Below, piece after piece: positions 41,165 through 52,594 of a DNA stretch of 64,000 nucleotides. The notes beneath the pieces are model-generated. The model searched no databases. It saw only the letters and a list, made by a program, of their open reading frames with translations, and had not been told where the DNA came from. Made by a program: the position numbers and the translations under genes. This DNA is from Strigamia acuminata (taxonomy: Eukaryota > Arthropoda > Chilopoda > Geophilomorpha > Linotaeniidae): NCBI GenBank assembly GCA_949358305.1, contig OX442314.1, forward strand, positions 51,406,581 through 51,470,580, given 5' to 3'. Positions within the stretch are counted from its first letter, which is position 1. Each line of letters begins with the position of its first letter.

Positions 41165-43931
41165 TCACTTCTTTCCTGGGGGACCCGACACTGAGTCCGT
41201 CACCTGGGCGTAACTCACTCCAGGGACAGGCGGTTGAGTGCCGGGTGGCGCGGGTAGATCGCCTACTAACGCCGAGGACCGATCTCGGGGGTCCTCATGC
41301 TCCGTAATGAAGCATAATGCATGGCCGTCAACTGGCTCATGCGGGGCACGCGTCCTCTCGTGTAACCAAACGCTCGGGATGTAGGCGGAGAAGCCGGTGT
41401 TCGTATGCCGGATGGCATTGGCTTCCGCTGGCGTCACTGGCGCACGGTGGGCTCTCAGCAACCTCTGGTGGAAGATGAGGTCTTTAGTCTTCCGTATCTG
41501 GTTGTGAAGCCAGATGAAGACCGATTTGCCTTTGTCCCGCTGCGCGAGGATAAACCTCCTGGTCGCCGTCGTCATCGAGAGATGGGGAAACTCTGCGATG
41601 ATTCGCCCGTAATAGTCTGGCGGAGGCGGTGCCGGCTTCGGCTTCTGGGTGGCCGCGGGAATAGCGGCTTGCGTCGTTGTCGCCGCTCGGGCCGGTGAGG
41701 TCCCGGGCGGTGTCGGCTTCGTTTGCTCGACGGACCTGACGGGTGGCGTTCGGCACAGCAAGCGCTTTGGTTTACCCGCCACTTCGAACAGGGCGGGTCC
41801 TTGCGGGGATATCTCCGCAGGCATCGGTGGCGGAATCGGAACTCCGCTCGTCGGCGAGATCACCATTTCTACATCCTCTGCCGATTCTTCCGTCTGGATG
41901 GTCAAGGCGCGCAGTTGTTGGGTAGGCGCCGCTGTCCAGGTGGCGGAGGTATAACGAAACGCCGTGCTTCGCAACTTGTACCCCTCAAATTCGGGGTTTA
42001 CCACATCCCTGGTTAGCTCGTACCGAGTCAACACAGGGTCGGGCAGAATGGAGCTCCACTCTGCGAGGAGTGCACGGGGAACCTGTACACCCTCTCTGTC
42101 CACGACAGACCATGCGGCCATCGCCTGACGCCCTTCTCCGAAGAGTGCTGGGGTTAGCAGCTGCATCATGACCTTGGTCAATGATAGCTGTAGGCTGCGA
42201 CGATTCACTGGATTCGATCGCTCTGAATCCGCAGTGAAGGCACGCGAGAGCTTACTCATCATCGCCGTTGCCCATTCGATGAAATATCGCTGGGCCTGAT
42301 CCACACCTCGCAAGGCGGGTGCGGAGACTCTTGGGTCTTCCATCACGAAGCGAAACGCTGAGAGCTCGGAGATAGTCGGATTGGCGGCTTCTCTCGCGAG
42401 TCGCGCTTCTTCGTCTCGCCTCTCGAAAAACAGGGCCGAGGAACCGGATCGGGGTTGGCTCGGCCTGTAAATGCCGGTCAAATTGGCTCGACATTCCTGC
42501 GCAATGCTCTGTCCAACGGGGAGAGGGACTGAGCGGTCGGTGGGTAAATCCGGCGGATCGCTCGAATTCAACAACGACGGCGGCGGCAGGTTCGGAGGCG
42601 GCTGCGTCTTGGTCGGCAGCGTCGGCGTCGGCAGCGGTGGTGTTGGCTGCGTCGGCGGTGGTGGCGTCTCCGTCGTCTGCACTCCAGTCATTGCGACTTG
42701 GAGCGCCGGGAGATGTTGTCCGGAGCCTGAAGGCTGCACGATGGCGGTTGGCATGCCATCGGGTCGTGGTCGCGAATTAATGTAGTCTGCGAGCCACCTT
42801 GCCACCTCGTGTGGGGTCACCTTCCCGTCGGTGACAACACCCATCTTCCTGGCGTGTTTCATCGCGGGATCGAAACGTGTCAGTTTCGTCCGCTTCATCT
42901 GAGTCAGAATCTCGCGAAGGTCCCGCGTATCTGCCGCTGGGACGTTTCGCTCACCTGACTGGCTACCACCTCGTCGACCCGCTCTCTTGGAGGCGTAGGC
43001 GGGTTCGGGGATGGGACGGCCCCGAGCTTCGCACCTCGCGAAGTATCGCTCTTTGCGATCTTTTTTCCGCTGCTCGCGATGAGTCAGCGGACGTCTAGAA
43101 GTGCTGGGACGAGAGACTCGCTCTTCGTCACCAGACATCCAAACCTCCTTGCACTCCTTACCGTCTTTAATCTGACGGTTTATGAAAATTCGCGGTCGGG
43201 AATACTGCGAAGGGTCACGCACCGTACTAGTGGATGGCCCAGCTTCGTTGCCTTCAGTCGTGTTTTGAGCGACACGCTGCTTCTTGGTTGTCGCTGGGGA
43301 ACGCGACTGGCTGTCCCCGGCGCCTTTGGAGCGCTTGCGCTTCCGCGGGTAGCTGCTCTTGGGCCCCAAAATCCCCAGGTAGTGGAGCTGCCACATCTCG
43401 GCTTGGGACGTCAAAATTCCCATCCGAGGTCTCCACTGGGGCGTACTCTCTCCCAATCGCAGCCTCTCAAACCACAGATGAATATCATCCGCGGTCATCC
43501 CCTCGTTTTGGAGGATGCGCTCGGCCACTGCCGTAGCGGTATCCACCAGCTGTTGTCTATAATGCTGGTAGATGGCCTCACGGGCCTCTTCTGTCTCGGC
43601 TGCTCGCCACGCATGCAGCACGTGTTCCTCCGCCGGGTTGCCAGTGTACTGACTTGACAATCCGGGGTGGAAAATCGGCGATTTCGGGTCATCGTCACGA
43701 GCTAACTCTGTGGCGATGCCTTCGCGCATTCCCTCCGGGAACGTATCCAGGAGCGTGCAGTCTCGTACCCAACGTCGGGCGATGCATCGGGAAGCGTAGT
43801 ATTCGCAGGCGCCAAGGGTCGGCGTCTTCGCCGAAACATCGTCGGTAAAAATCGGGCAGCGCGCCTCGAAATATCCCGCCACGAGTGATGCAAGCGGGGT
43901 CTAATGGTCCCCATGTTTTACGTAGTGCCAT
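41165..43931 (-). pseudogene. ORF3 main exon of element 2, frameshifted
   Basis: Homologous to the 921-codon ORF3 exon of element 1 over its full length. The ATG at 43931 after the same TCCATCCTTCCAG acceptor opens about 45 codons (to WRLRIL), where one extra base relative to element 1 (GAAGCG versus GAATG, near 43793) shifts the frame. The remaining 875 or so codons are open in the other frame down to 41165. Most differences from element 1 elsewhere are conservative or silent, suggesting the frame was selected until recently. Translation from a later ATG could give an N-terminally altered protein. Confidence 0.75.
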
Positions 43932-44778
43932 CTGGAAGGATGGAGAAATAAACAATTAATAAAAAGTTAATATTTAAATACGTAGATAAATGGTTGGTTT
44001 CGAGGGACGTTGCCAGTACGTGCAGCCGTCCGTCGAGACCGATTCCTGTCTATCGGTGCAAACGTAGGACGAATTGTCCCTCGTCGGATAGAAAAAGAGA
44101 AGTCATCACGTGAAAAATCTGTCTCATGTCCAAAACGCACAGCGAGACGGAATCGAGCCTTTAATCTGGATTCTTATCATCAGATTTTACTTCAAATTAA
44201 TTCTAACATTAATTAGAACATTACTAATAATTAAATTAATAATTATCAGTCATTCGTAAAAAGAATTCGTCGGGTGTAAATTATTACTAAAATCGCACAA
44301 TAAATGTGCTTGTCGAAATGTTATTAAATAAATAAACCTAATAAAGAATTATTCCGAAGTCGGACTTTGTCTAATTTTTAAAAAAGTTAAAGTCAAATTA
44401 AATTTATCCAACACACCGAAAAATTCATCGTACGAATGTTAAGTTGCATCAATTTGATGCGTCAAATTACTTGTGGAGAAAAAATATTCTTTTACAGAAT
44501 ATTCTCCCCTTGTCATAAAATTATCTATGGCTCGAGCCCATTGTCTCGCTCGTGACTCAAGTCATGAGGAATTTTCGAGACGCGAGGCGACGTGAAGTCT
44601 GCGCTCGCACCTCGAAAACAAATTAACAAGGAAAAAAAATACGATCGTGTGAGCGATCGCGGTTAATAATTAATTATACGCTATTTCGAGTGCAAAGCAC
44701 TCATGTCAGGTATTAGTCAACAAAATTTCTTCTTCAGCAGCACGGAACTAGTTCTCATGTGCCGATGCCGACTTCTAC
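43932..44778 (-). other. Predicted ORF3 intron, element 2
   Basis: Donor CAG|GTAGAA and acceptor TCCATCCTTCCAG|ATG as in element 1, with the same palindromes (for example GAGTGC AAA GCACTC near 44688). Confidence 0.5.
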
Positions 44779-44868
44779 CTGATCGGGCTGGACTTGGTTT
44801 ACATCGCGGTCCCAGTTTTCCTCGTCCTCGTGCTCGATGGCCAGCACGTCGTTCTCTTCCTCGTCCAT
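44779..44868 (-). CDS. ORF3 mini-exon of element 2 (30 codons)
   Basis: Begins MDEEENDVLAIEHEDE like its counterpart. It has one extra Glu codon and substitutions near the end (QPDQ versus PPNQ) but keeps the frame and CAG|GTAGAA donor. This codon-sized indel is the best sequence evidence that the exon is translated. Confidence 0.6.
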
Positions 44869-45089
44869 GGCGAGGAGCGCGCACAAAAATCTCAATCACG
44901 ATTTAAAAAGGATGATAAAACTATCTCAAAAACTCGGTGAAAAACTCGGTAAAACGTTAAAAACGAGGATCACGCACGAATGCAGCGATCAGCTGTGAAA
45001 AGCGGAAGTCTGTGTGAACACGAGGTAATCGCGATGGATTCTGGGTAATATACTCCAGAACCCGGGTGTTTGAGACTAGTGCGCACCTA

Positions 45090-45201
45090 CCCGTGCGCAT
45101 GTTACGCTACGGGTCTCCTTTGTTCTCACTCCCGTGCGCGATTGCTGCTACGGGGTCTTTTGCACGCGGTATCCGACCCGTGCCGATAATTTTGCTACGG
45201 G
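45090..45201 (-). promoter_or_regulatory. Three bulged hairpins between pol and ORF3, element 2
   Basis: The same three CCCGTAGC ... GCACGGG hairpins (45201-45177, 45155-45131, 45113-45090) with the unpaired A, as in element 1. Confidence 0.6.
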
Positions 45202-45344
45202 TCCCGCGTTTCCACGCCATCTCGTGACGCGAATTCGACCGATATCCGCTTTGTTGGACTTAGCGAAATTTTCTGCGACGTGATGGCTTGCACTATCGGT
45301 CGATTACATTTATTTTTAGTGCCGCCATCGACTCGTAATTTATT

Positions 45345-48300
45345 TTACTTCTTTCCTACGACCTTTCCGCCTTTTATGAACGGATTATCTCTTTTTGGTC
45401 GCAGGTTACGGATCGAGGCAGGTACGATATTTTTTGTTGTTTTTTGTGTCTGTACCTCCTCATTATTGTTTTCTTTTTTATCCGTGTTTTTTGTGTTTGT
45501 TTCAGGAGTTTCTCCTGTTTCCCCCCCGACCAAAATTGGATCCGGAACGGATTCAACTATCTCGTTTACCGGAGGTGAAGGGGCGTCGAAATACTCCTCG
45601 TTGTCACTTGGCGGTGCTTTTTCCGACTCGCCAGCGAACATATCGACGATTTGGCCGTCAGTTTTAGACTTGACTTGGCCTTTGGCCCACATTTCTTGCG
45701 GGAATTCCGGAATGTACGGAGTTAACTCTCGTACTTGTATCGACTTATGCTCGGTGTTGTCCTCGAGCTTGCGTAATTTATACGCGTTACCGCCATGCTT
45801 GCCGATGATCACATACGGACCATCTCTCTTGTCGGCCAAGCTGGCGGTGATTCCTCTCGCTGCATTTGAGAGGATGTGTGTGTCCTTCCACACTAAATCA
45901 TTGTTCTCGAAATTCACAAATTTTCCACCGCTTTTATCTTGTAAAATGCGGTCGCGCATGTTAAAAATGTGCGCCATCATATGTTTGTATGTGCTCGAAA
46001 TTGTTTGCTCCAATTTATATACATACTCATGTGGTTTCTCTGGGTCCACCACATTTACCGACTCTGCCACTCGTGGGTCCCAAGGCACTCGTAGCTCTCG
46101 GGCGAAGTTGAGGTAGGCCGGAGAAAAATCTCTCGTCCTCGAGACTGTTGTTCGTATGCTGAACGCGATCTCCCTCAAGTATTCATCCCACCTATTGTGG
46201 ATGTCAGTGAATATGCTTAGTGCATATTTAATGTCCCTGTTGAGTCGCTCAACGGGATTTGTTCTGGGATTGTAGGTCGAAGTATGTGACGCCACAATCC
46301 CGAATTTCTCACAAAACTTACCCCAAATTTTCGAGATAAATTGGGGTCCGTTATCGGATATAATTTTACGTGGAAATCCGTAACGTAACGCCACGTCGTA
46401 GATACATTCAACGATTTTCTCTGCTGAAGGTCTAGCGACGGCGTACAACTCGGGCCAACGAGTTGCCACGTCCATTATAACGATAATGTACGCATTTTTA
46501 TTTCCCGTAACGGGTTTTGGGCCCATCACATCGACACTTAAACAATCAAAAGGCGCGTAAGGCCCTAAGAAAATAGTTTCGAATGGTGATTTACTCCTCG
46601 GCTTGCACGCTTGACATCGCTGACATTGGTGGACAAAAAGAGCAATATCTTTTTTCATCCCTGTCCAGTGAAAAAGCTGTGTAGCACGATAGAGTGTTCT
46701 GCTTACTCCCGCATGGCTCGCAAGCGGGTGCCCGTGTAACAACCACAGCACGCGACCGATTAAGGAAGCAGGTATTACTACCTTTACTGCGGTGTCCGAT
46801 TCACTCAAGTCATCTTGGTGATTTGGGTGATGTTTCACTAAAAGGCCGTCATCCAATAGGTAATCTATGGATTCGTGTGCATAACGACGCTTCTGCCTTC
46901 TGGTTAGATTGGGCGGATATTTTCCTGTCAGTACGAATCTAGCTCTGTCCTGACATTTCTTGTCTAATTTTTGTTGCACAATTATTTCCTCCCTTGTCGG
47001 GGGACTGCTTTGCATCTGCTCGCCGACATGAGCGTGGAAGGCGCTTAGAAGCGGGTCATTTATTCTCCGCTCTAGCTTAAATTCCTTCCTTGCATTTGGG
47101 TAATTGTCAGCAGCTGGTTGGTATAACCGCGTCCAAAATCCACAGAATTTTACATCTGCCGGAGACGCGGTGGGAATTTCATTCATCTTCCTTAAATCCC
47201 AACGGTGACAACTCGTAGGGCAATAAATGATGCGGGAGTCATCCTCGCCATCATCGTCAGCGTCGATTGGATCTGACACTGGTGCCCGTGACAGAGCGTC
47301 AGCCACGACGTTATATTTGCCGGGCTTGTATTGAATGGTCAAGTCGCATGCCATCAGTTCTAACTGCCATCTGGCTAGTCGACCGGCTGGCTCTTTTAAT
47401 TTCATCAGCCATTGTAACGCTTGATGATCTGTGTGGACCACAAATTTGGTATATTCGAGATAATCTCTGAATTTCCTTATGGCCCACACAACGGCCAAAC
47501 ACTCCAACTCGGTGGCATTGTAATTCTTTTCAGCGCCTTGGAGTTTGCGACTTATAAACATGCACGGCAGGTCTTGTTCGACTCCGTCGCGCACGTGTGT
47601 TTGGAGCAACGCCGCTCCTAACCCAACTCTGCTGGCGTCCGTGTGTAATATGAACGGCCGGTTTAAGTCGGGTAGAGGCATTACGCCGACTTCCGTCAGC
47701 ATCCTCTTTATTGCATTAAATGCGATGTTGCACTCATTTGACCATACAAATTCGTTTTCATTCTTCAGGAGGTCGGTAACTGGGGCTGCCACTTCAGCTA
47801 GACCCGGTAGCAACCTGCCGAAGAAGTTTATCATTCCCATAAACCGTTGGACACCTTTAACGTCCTCGGGTGGTGGGAAACGATTAATCGCATCGATTTT
47901 TTCGGGGCCAATAGCTAAACCATTGACTCCAATGCGATAACCCAGGAAGGCAAGCTCCTTTCGACAGAACTTGCTTTTGCCCGGATGCACGTGTAACCCA
48001 GCTTTTGCCAGCCGGGTGAGCACTTGGTCGATGTGCTCAATGTGCTCTTCGAATGTTTTAGAGGCAATAACTATGTCATCTAGGTATGCCCACACAAACT
48101 GATGCAGGATATCACCCAATACGCTTTCGATTAGTCTCTGAAAGGTACTGGGAGCATTCACTAAACCAAATGGCATGACGTTGAACATCAACCGTCCAAT
48201 TGGCGAGTAAAATGCTGTTTTTAACTTATCCTCTGGCCTCATCTCAACTTGCCAGTATCCCTTCGACAGATCCATCGTCGTAACCCAAGAAAAGGGGCTA

Positions 48301-49415
48301 AGCTCTCTCAAAATGGATTCGATAGACGGCATCTGTATGGGATCTATTTCTGTCACCGCGTTTAATGGGCGGTAATCAATGCATAGGCGTGGGTCCGAGC
48401 CCGGGCGCATCACGAGCACAACTCGCGTCGCGTATTCTCCCTGGGCCTCGGAGACAATGCCACTGTCTAGCATTTCTTGGCACATTTTTTGCACTATTTC
48501 ACGTTTTTGCGGGTTCATTCCCTTATACGCAACTCGTATAGGTTTATTATCCGTCAATTTAATTTCGTGAATAGCCCTATTCGTTCGGCCCGGTTTTTTC
48601 GACAGGATCCCCTCATATCTAAGTAGGACCCTTCGTAGGGCTGCCGCTTCGTTTAATTCTAAAGCGGCGTCGGCGACAAGCGTTTCCACTACATTGTCCC
48701 GTTGCAATTCTGTTACGAATGCTTTAAAATCGTAATCTTGAACGAATTTCTTTAGGCCTTTCTCCCACTGTGTCTTGTCGGCCGCTTCTTTTACAAGAGC
48801 TGGTGGCACGACAATTGCGGGTCTTTCCTTATCATTTCTGATATAATTCCAAGATTTCGTTATTGGATTGGGTTGTATTTCCATTGACGCCATGAGGTCT
48901 AAGCCCAACAGAAAAATTCTGTCGCATGTGGGCAGGACCAGGAAAGGGTGCTGTTCTACTCCTCCGAGCCACTCCATGGTCAATAATATAACTCCTTTTG
49001 GACGCGCCATTCCGTTGGCGGTTTTTAGACGTATATTTTTATTAACGCCTTTTATCTTATCGGTGAGACCCAATGATGCTACTATGTCTTCGGAAACGAA
49101 CGAGCGATCTGCTCCCGAGTCTAGTAGTCCCATAATTTTTTCACGTTCTATTGTCATGGGCAACATACATAGGCGGTTGGTGTATTCGACCGCCACGTTG
49201 CACATGAAAACACGAAATTCTTCTGTGTCTTCGACTACTTGAGGTAATTCTTCAAGCAGTAGGTTCGGTTCTTCCGCCTCAGCCTCAGCGTTTGCGGTAA
49301 TTACCTGCAAAGCGTTGTTGGCCCTGTCTTGAATTTGGGCGTTAGCTATGTCACTACCCATTTCTTTGACTGGTGGCGGCTTATCGAACCCTTTGTTAAA
49401 CCCCTTCTTCTTCAT
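45345..49415 (-). CDS. pol: Pol polyprotein of element 2
   Basis: 1,356 codons with the same domain order and all catalytic residues described for element 1 (DSGA protease, YLDDIV, RNase H Asp, HHCC, D-D-E integrase). It differs from element 1 Pol by scattered substitutions, for example in the linker before the integrase (HAHVGEQMQSSP versus HARVSKQMKSNP) and the extreme C-terminus. No stops or frameshifts. Entered from Gag by the same slippery site. Confidence 0.95.
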   Translation of the reverse strand: MKKKGFNKGFDKPPPVKEMGSDIANAQIQDRANNALQVITANAEAEAEEPNLLLEELPQVVEDTEEFRVFMCNVAVEYTNRLCMLPMTIEREKIMGLLDSGADRSFVSEDIVASLGLTDKIKGVNKNIRLKTANGMARPKGVILLTMEWLGGVEQHPFLVLPTCDRIFLLGLDLMASMEIQPNPITKSWNYIRNDKERPAIVVPPALVKEAADKTQWEKGLKKFVQDYDFKAFVTELQRDNVVETLVADAALELNEAAALRRVLLRYEGILSKKPGRTNRAIHEIKLTDNKPIRVAYKGMNPQKREIVQKMCQEMLDSGIVSEAQGEYATRVVLVMRPGSDPRLCIDYRPLNAVTEIDPIQMPSIESILRELSPFSWVTTMDLSKGYWQVEMRPEDKLKTAFYSPIGRLMFNVMPFGLVNAPSTFQRLIESVLGDILHQFVWAYLDDIVIASKTFEEHIEHIDQVLTRLAKAGLHVHPGKSKFCRKELAFLGYRIGVNGLAIGPEKIDAINRFPPPEDVKGVQRFMGMINFFGRLLPGLAEVAAPVTDLLKNENEFVWSNECNIAFNAIKRMLTEVGVMPLPDLNRPFILHTDASRVGLGAALLQTHVRDGVEQDLPCMFISRKLQGAEKNYNATELECLAVVWAIRKFRDYLEYTKFVVHTDHQALQWLMKLKEPAGRLARWQLELMACDLTIQYKPGKYNVVADALSRAPVSDPIDADDDGEDDSRIIYCPTSCHRWDLRKMNEIPTASPADVKFCGFWTRLYQPAADNYPNARKEFKLERRINDPLLSAFHAHVGEQMQSSPPTREEIIVQQKLDKKCQDRARFVLTGKYPPNLTRRQKRRYAHESIDYLLDDGLLVKHHPNHQDDLSESDTAVKVVIPASLIGRVLWLLHGHPLASHAGVSRTLYRATQLFHWTGMKKDIALFVHQCQRCQACKPRSKSPFETIFLGPYAPFDCLSVDVMGPKPVTGNKNAYIIVIMDVATRWPELYAVARPSAEKIVECIYDVALRYGFPRKIISDNGPQFISKIWGKFCEKFGIVASHTSTYNPRTNPVERLNRDIKYALSIFTDIHNRWDEYLREIAFSIRTTVSRTRDFSPAYLNFARELRVPWDPRVAESVNVVDPEKPHEYVYKLEQTISSTYKHMMAHIFNMRDRILQDKSGGKFVNFENNDLVWKDTHILSNAARGITASLADKRDGPYVIIGKHGGNAYKLRKLEDNTEHKSIQVRELTPYIPEFPQEMWAKGQVKSKTDGQIVDMFAGESEKAPPSDNEEYFDAPSPPVNEIVESVPDPILVGGETGETPETNTKNTDKKENNNEEVQTQKTTKNIVPASIRNLRPKRDNPFIKGGKVVGKK

Positions 49416-49438
49416 GAATGGCGCAGACGGTCGAGAAG

Positions 49439-52400
49439 TTATTTCTTCGCCGCCTGCGCTGACTCGTTTTTTGACTCGTTTTTTGCCATGGCGAGTTTAA
49501 TCTCTGCCATCTGCTTCATTATTGCGTCAAATTTAGCGTCTTCTTTCGCTGTTCTTGGGCACTCATTGGAATAGTGACCCGGTTGGTTACACTTGAAACA
49601 ACGAATATTTGATTTGTCTCTTGGGGCTTCAGTCGATTTTTTCTTTTCAGGGTCTGCTTTCGACGGTGGCGTGTAATTTTTCCGAAAATACTTCGGAATT
49701 CGACCGGCATTTGGTTTTAACCTGGCGCGAAATTCTTCTACCGCTCTATCTCGATGGATGAGATGTACTAGCGGTCCTTCCTCATCGCAACCCGTTGATA
49801 AGGTATCGCGATAGCTTCGTATTTCTTCGTCCGTCGAATAATCGTCTTTTTCTTCTTTTTTGTCTGATTTTCCGGCATCTTGTCCGGCTTCCTCCCCCTC
49901 CTTGACCTCCTCCAGTGTCGCTTGCATGGCTGACGCTGTCGGTGCCTTTTTAGGGGCGGCCAAAGGGTTGGAAGGCAGCGTGGATGTCAGTTTATTTTTT
50001 ATTTGTAAACCAACGCTAGCTTCTGCCAGCTCCATTATACCGCTAAGATATTCAGTAGGGCGCATAATCTTATCTGTCGCCCCATATCTTTCCGCACTCA
50101 ACTTGAGACGTTTAGCGGTTGCTGCTTTCTCCGCTTCTGGTAAAGCGGAATAATATCTCTTCTCGATATCTATCGTGTTCTCGAACAGGAAGGCGCTCAT
50201 CTCCTCGTAGCTACCTCCTGTCGGTGCCCTTTCTTCAAGTAGCACCCTTTGCGAGTATTCCGACAAACCGCCGAGAAAGAAAAGGTTGAATCCCGTGGCG
50301 TGAAATTCCATCGGGGCCTTTTCGAACAACAATCTGGCGCGAATGTCGTAATCCATTATGGTTTCACCAGGCATCTGGCGAAGACCTCGCATCTTTCGGC
50401 TCACCTCTTCGGGTGTCTCGCCGTAGCGCAGGTCGAATCTCATTAAAAAGTCGTCCCAATTGACGCCTTTCAATCCTTGGTACCACTCACGTGCCGAGCC
50501 TGTCATTAGCTCGACAATACCGTGGGTGAGCATGTCTCCTACGGTGGCTTTAGTGGCAGTCTTAATTCGAATTACTTCGTCAAGGAAGCGATCTCCCGCT
50601 TTCCATGACCCGTCGAAACGGTTCTGAATATAAAATTGCCACCTAATATTCCCGGTAACACTCATGGTGTCACGTCGGGAGACAGCGTATTTTTTCTTTA
50701 CGCGGTCACCAGTGCTACGATTACGATCGTTTCGTTTGCTCAGATCAATTCCCTCGGCTTTTAACGAGCCGAGTAGGGCTCTTCCAAGCTCTCCCATCGT
50801 ATACTGCCGACCCGTCGAATCGGTAAACGCGCTTTGTCGGGGAAGGTCCTGAAACTCCTCCCGTCGGTGGTCGCTATTTTCCGATCGACGTCGTTTCTCT
50901 CTATCGCGCGGAGAGTTGGATCTCTTCCGGCGATTACTTGATTTCTCCTTTCGTCTGTCGTCGTTGGATGAGGGGTCGGAGCTGGGGTCGGGAGACGGTG
51001 AGCGGCGTGGCGGGTTGCGCCGTGAAGAGTTTGACTCTTTCCGGCCCCTACGACGGTCGTCACGTTCCCTTTCTCTGCGTTCATCGCGTTCTCTTTCCCT
51101 TCGTCTTTCTCCGGAACCTCTCTCCGAATCGTGATGACTGGGTGCATTTGACTCCAGTCCATCTGACGACGAATCACTATTTCCGTAGTGAAAATATTTC
51201 GGTCTTTCATCGCGTTTGCCTTCTTCTCGCGAAGAGGTGCGATCATGCGATTGTCTCCTTGACGACTCGTCGTCTTTAAGGATGGGCACTGGTTGTTGCC
51301 ACTCAGTCCCTTGTGGATTATCATGCTGTTGGCTTGTGAGAGCTTGCTCTTCATTTCGCCTAGCATTATTAGCGTTGATTAATCGCGTTATCGCATTATT
51401 TGTGGCTGAATCGAGAGCTTGCATGCGGGGCCGAGTTTGTTGTTCTCTGGCCGACGCATCTCTCTTGCGCGGAGTAGCTGGTGTTGCTCTCTCCGGCTGG
51501 GGTTTGGGTTTGGCCTTCGGCGTGCGCTTTGGGTCTCCCTCTAGGCTCTCGTCGGACAGCTCGGATGAACTGACCTCTGGTTTGCGGACGGATTTCGGGT
51601 CATCTCGTCGCAATCTGGCCATAAATGCTCGCTCTGCTTCTTGTTGCGAGTGGAAAGCATATCGATGTGCTCTCAGGGCTCGGTCAACTATTTCTACCTC
51701 CTCGGGAGTAGTCGGATTGGGCTGGGTTCTGCCGTACTCGAGAGCTTGCGCTTCTCTTTCCGCCAGCTTCCTCCGTCTCTCGCGAATGGCTTGACGAGCC
51801 TCGTTCTCTGCATCCGCTTCAAATTGAGCGGAATCAACCAATTGTTGAGCGTGTGCACCTTCAACAATGGTGATTTGTGGGGATACACTGTGCGCTTTTA
51901 AAGCTGCACGTACGATCTGTAACGTTTCGTACACGGTAATTTTCCCCGTCGGAAGGGTGTATCTCACTCCTTCCGCCTGTGCCAATTGCATCGCATCAAT
52001 CAAGGTGCCCGAGACGCTGTAAGGCTGGCTCGAAACACGCTTGACAGAGGATGAGTTGGACTTGTGTCCTTCGGACCTGACCGAAGCTGGGCGGCTTTGC
52101 GTAATTGGCGTGTTTAGTGCCGAATTAGCGGTCGTATTTGAGGCCGTCTTTTGTATCGGAGACGCTGCTTTCGGACTGCCCACCTCGGTGTCGTGCGTTA
52201 GACGAGGCGATTGGTTACGGGATAAAACCTCGTTTCCGCTCGTCTCGCCGTCACGGTTAGAACGCGGCAGTTTGGAGTGAGATTGCTCTTCACCCCGCTC
52301 TGTCTCGTCCAATCGCTGCCTCGTCTCGGCGCGAGACGGGTGCGATGCCTCGGATGCGCTTCTACGATCGGGTTTAGGCTTACGCCGTTTTTGCCTCGCT

Positions 52401-52522
52401 TCGTGCGCTGAGGCTTTGGGTAAGGGACCTCCAGATCGCAAGTGATAGTCGGCGCCTTTACGACTGCCGGCTCTCTTGTTTGCGTCGGAGTCGGAATCTG
52501 TTACTCGGGTATTATCTGCCAT
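49439..52522 (-). CDS. gag: Gag polyprotein of element 2
   Basis: 1,027 codons, co-linear with element 1 Gag: Ser/Arg-rich block, capsid-like domain, CCHC knuckle, KNES repeats. The N-terminal 150 residues are the most diverged part between the two copies. Confidence 0.92.
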   Translation of the reverse strand: MADNTRVTDSDSDANKRAGSRKGADYHLRSGGPLPKASAHEARQKRRKPKPDRRSASEASHPSRAETRQRLDETERGEEQSHSKLPRSNRDGETSGNEVLSRNQSPRLTHDTEVGSPKAASPIQKTASNTTANSALNTPITQSRPASVRSEGHKSNSSSVKRVSSQPYSVSGTLIDAMQLAQAEGVRYTLPTGKITVYETLQIVRAALKAHSVSPQITIVEGAHAQQLVDSAQFEADAENEARQAIRERRRKLAEREAQALEYGRTQPNPTTPEEVEIVDRALRAHRYAFHSQQEAERAFMARLRRDDPKSVRKPEVSSSELSDESLEGDPKRTPKAKPKPQPERATPATPRKRDASAREQQTRPRMQALDSATNNAITRLINANNARRNEEQALTSQQHDNPQGTEWQQPVPILKDDESSRRQSHDRTSSREEGKRDERPKYFHYGNSDSSSDGLESNAPSHHDSERGSGERRRERERDERRERERDDRRRGRKESNSSRRNPPRRSPSPDPSSDPSSNDDRRKEKSSNRRKRSNSPRDREKRRRSENSDHRREEFQDLPRQSAFTDSTGRQYTMGELGRALLGSLKAEGIDLSKRNDRNRSTGDRVKKKYAVSRRDTMSVTGNIRWQFYIQNRFDGSWKAGDRFLDEVIRIKTATKATVGDMLTHGIVELMTGSAREWYQGLKGVNWDDFLMRFDLRYGETPEEVSRKMRGLRQMPGETIMDYDIRARLLFEKAPMEFHATGFNLFFLGGLSEYSQRVLLEERAPTGGSYEEMSAFLFENTIDIEKRYYSALPEAEKAATAKRLKLSAERYGATDKIMRPTEYLSGIMELAEASVGLQIKNKLTSTLPSNPLAAPKKAPTASAMQATLEEVKEGEEAGQDAGKSDKKEEKDDYSTDEEIRSYRDTLSTGCDEEGPLVHLIHRDRAVEEFRARLKPNAGRIPKYFRKNYTPPSKADPEKKKSTEAPRDKSNIRCFKCNQPGHYSNECPRTAKEDAKFDAIMKQMAEIKLAMAKNESKNESAQAAKK
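49466..49484 (-). promoter_or_regulatory. Tandem -1 frameshift sites, gag/pol of element 2
   Basis: Two A AAA AAC heptamers (49484-49478, 49472-49466) in the Gag frame, conserved with element 1. Confidence 0.75.
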
Positions 52523-52573
52523 TTCTTGCTTTGGGTATGATGTAATCACAGGTTAGAATCAGCTATTCAACTT

Positions 52574-52592
52574 GATCCCGGACAGGCCCCCA
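52574..52592 (-). promoter_or_regulatory. Primer-binding site of element 2 (tRNA-Pro-like)
   Basis: Same 19-nt sequence as in element 1, two bases inside the 5' LTR. Confidence 0.65.
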
Positions 52593-52594
52593 CG

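Noticed and set aside
45280-46116. Long plus-strand ORFs opposite pol, gag and ORF3
   Set aside because: They mirror the codon structure of the minus-strand genes and contain no recognisable domain.
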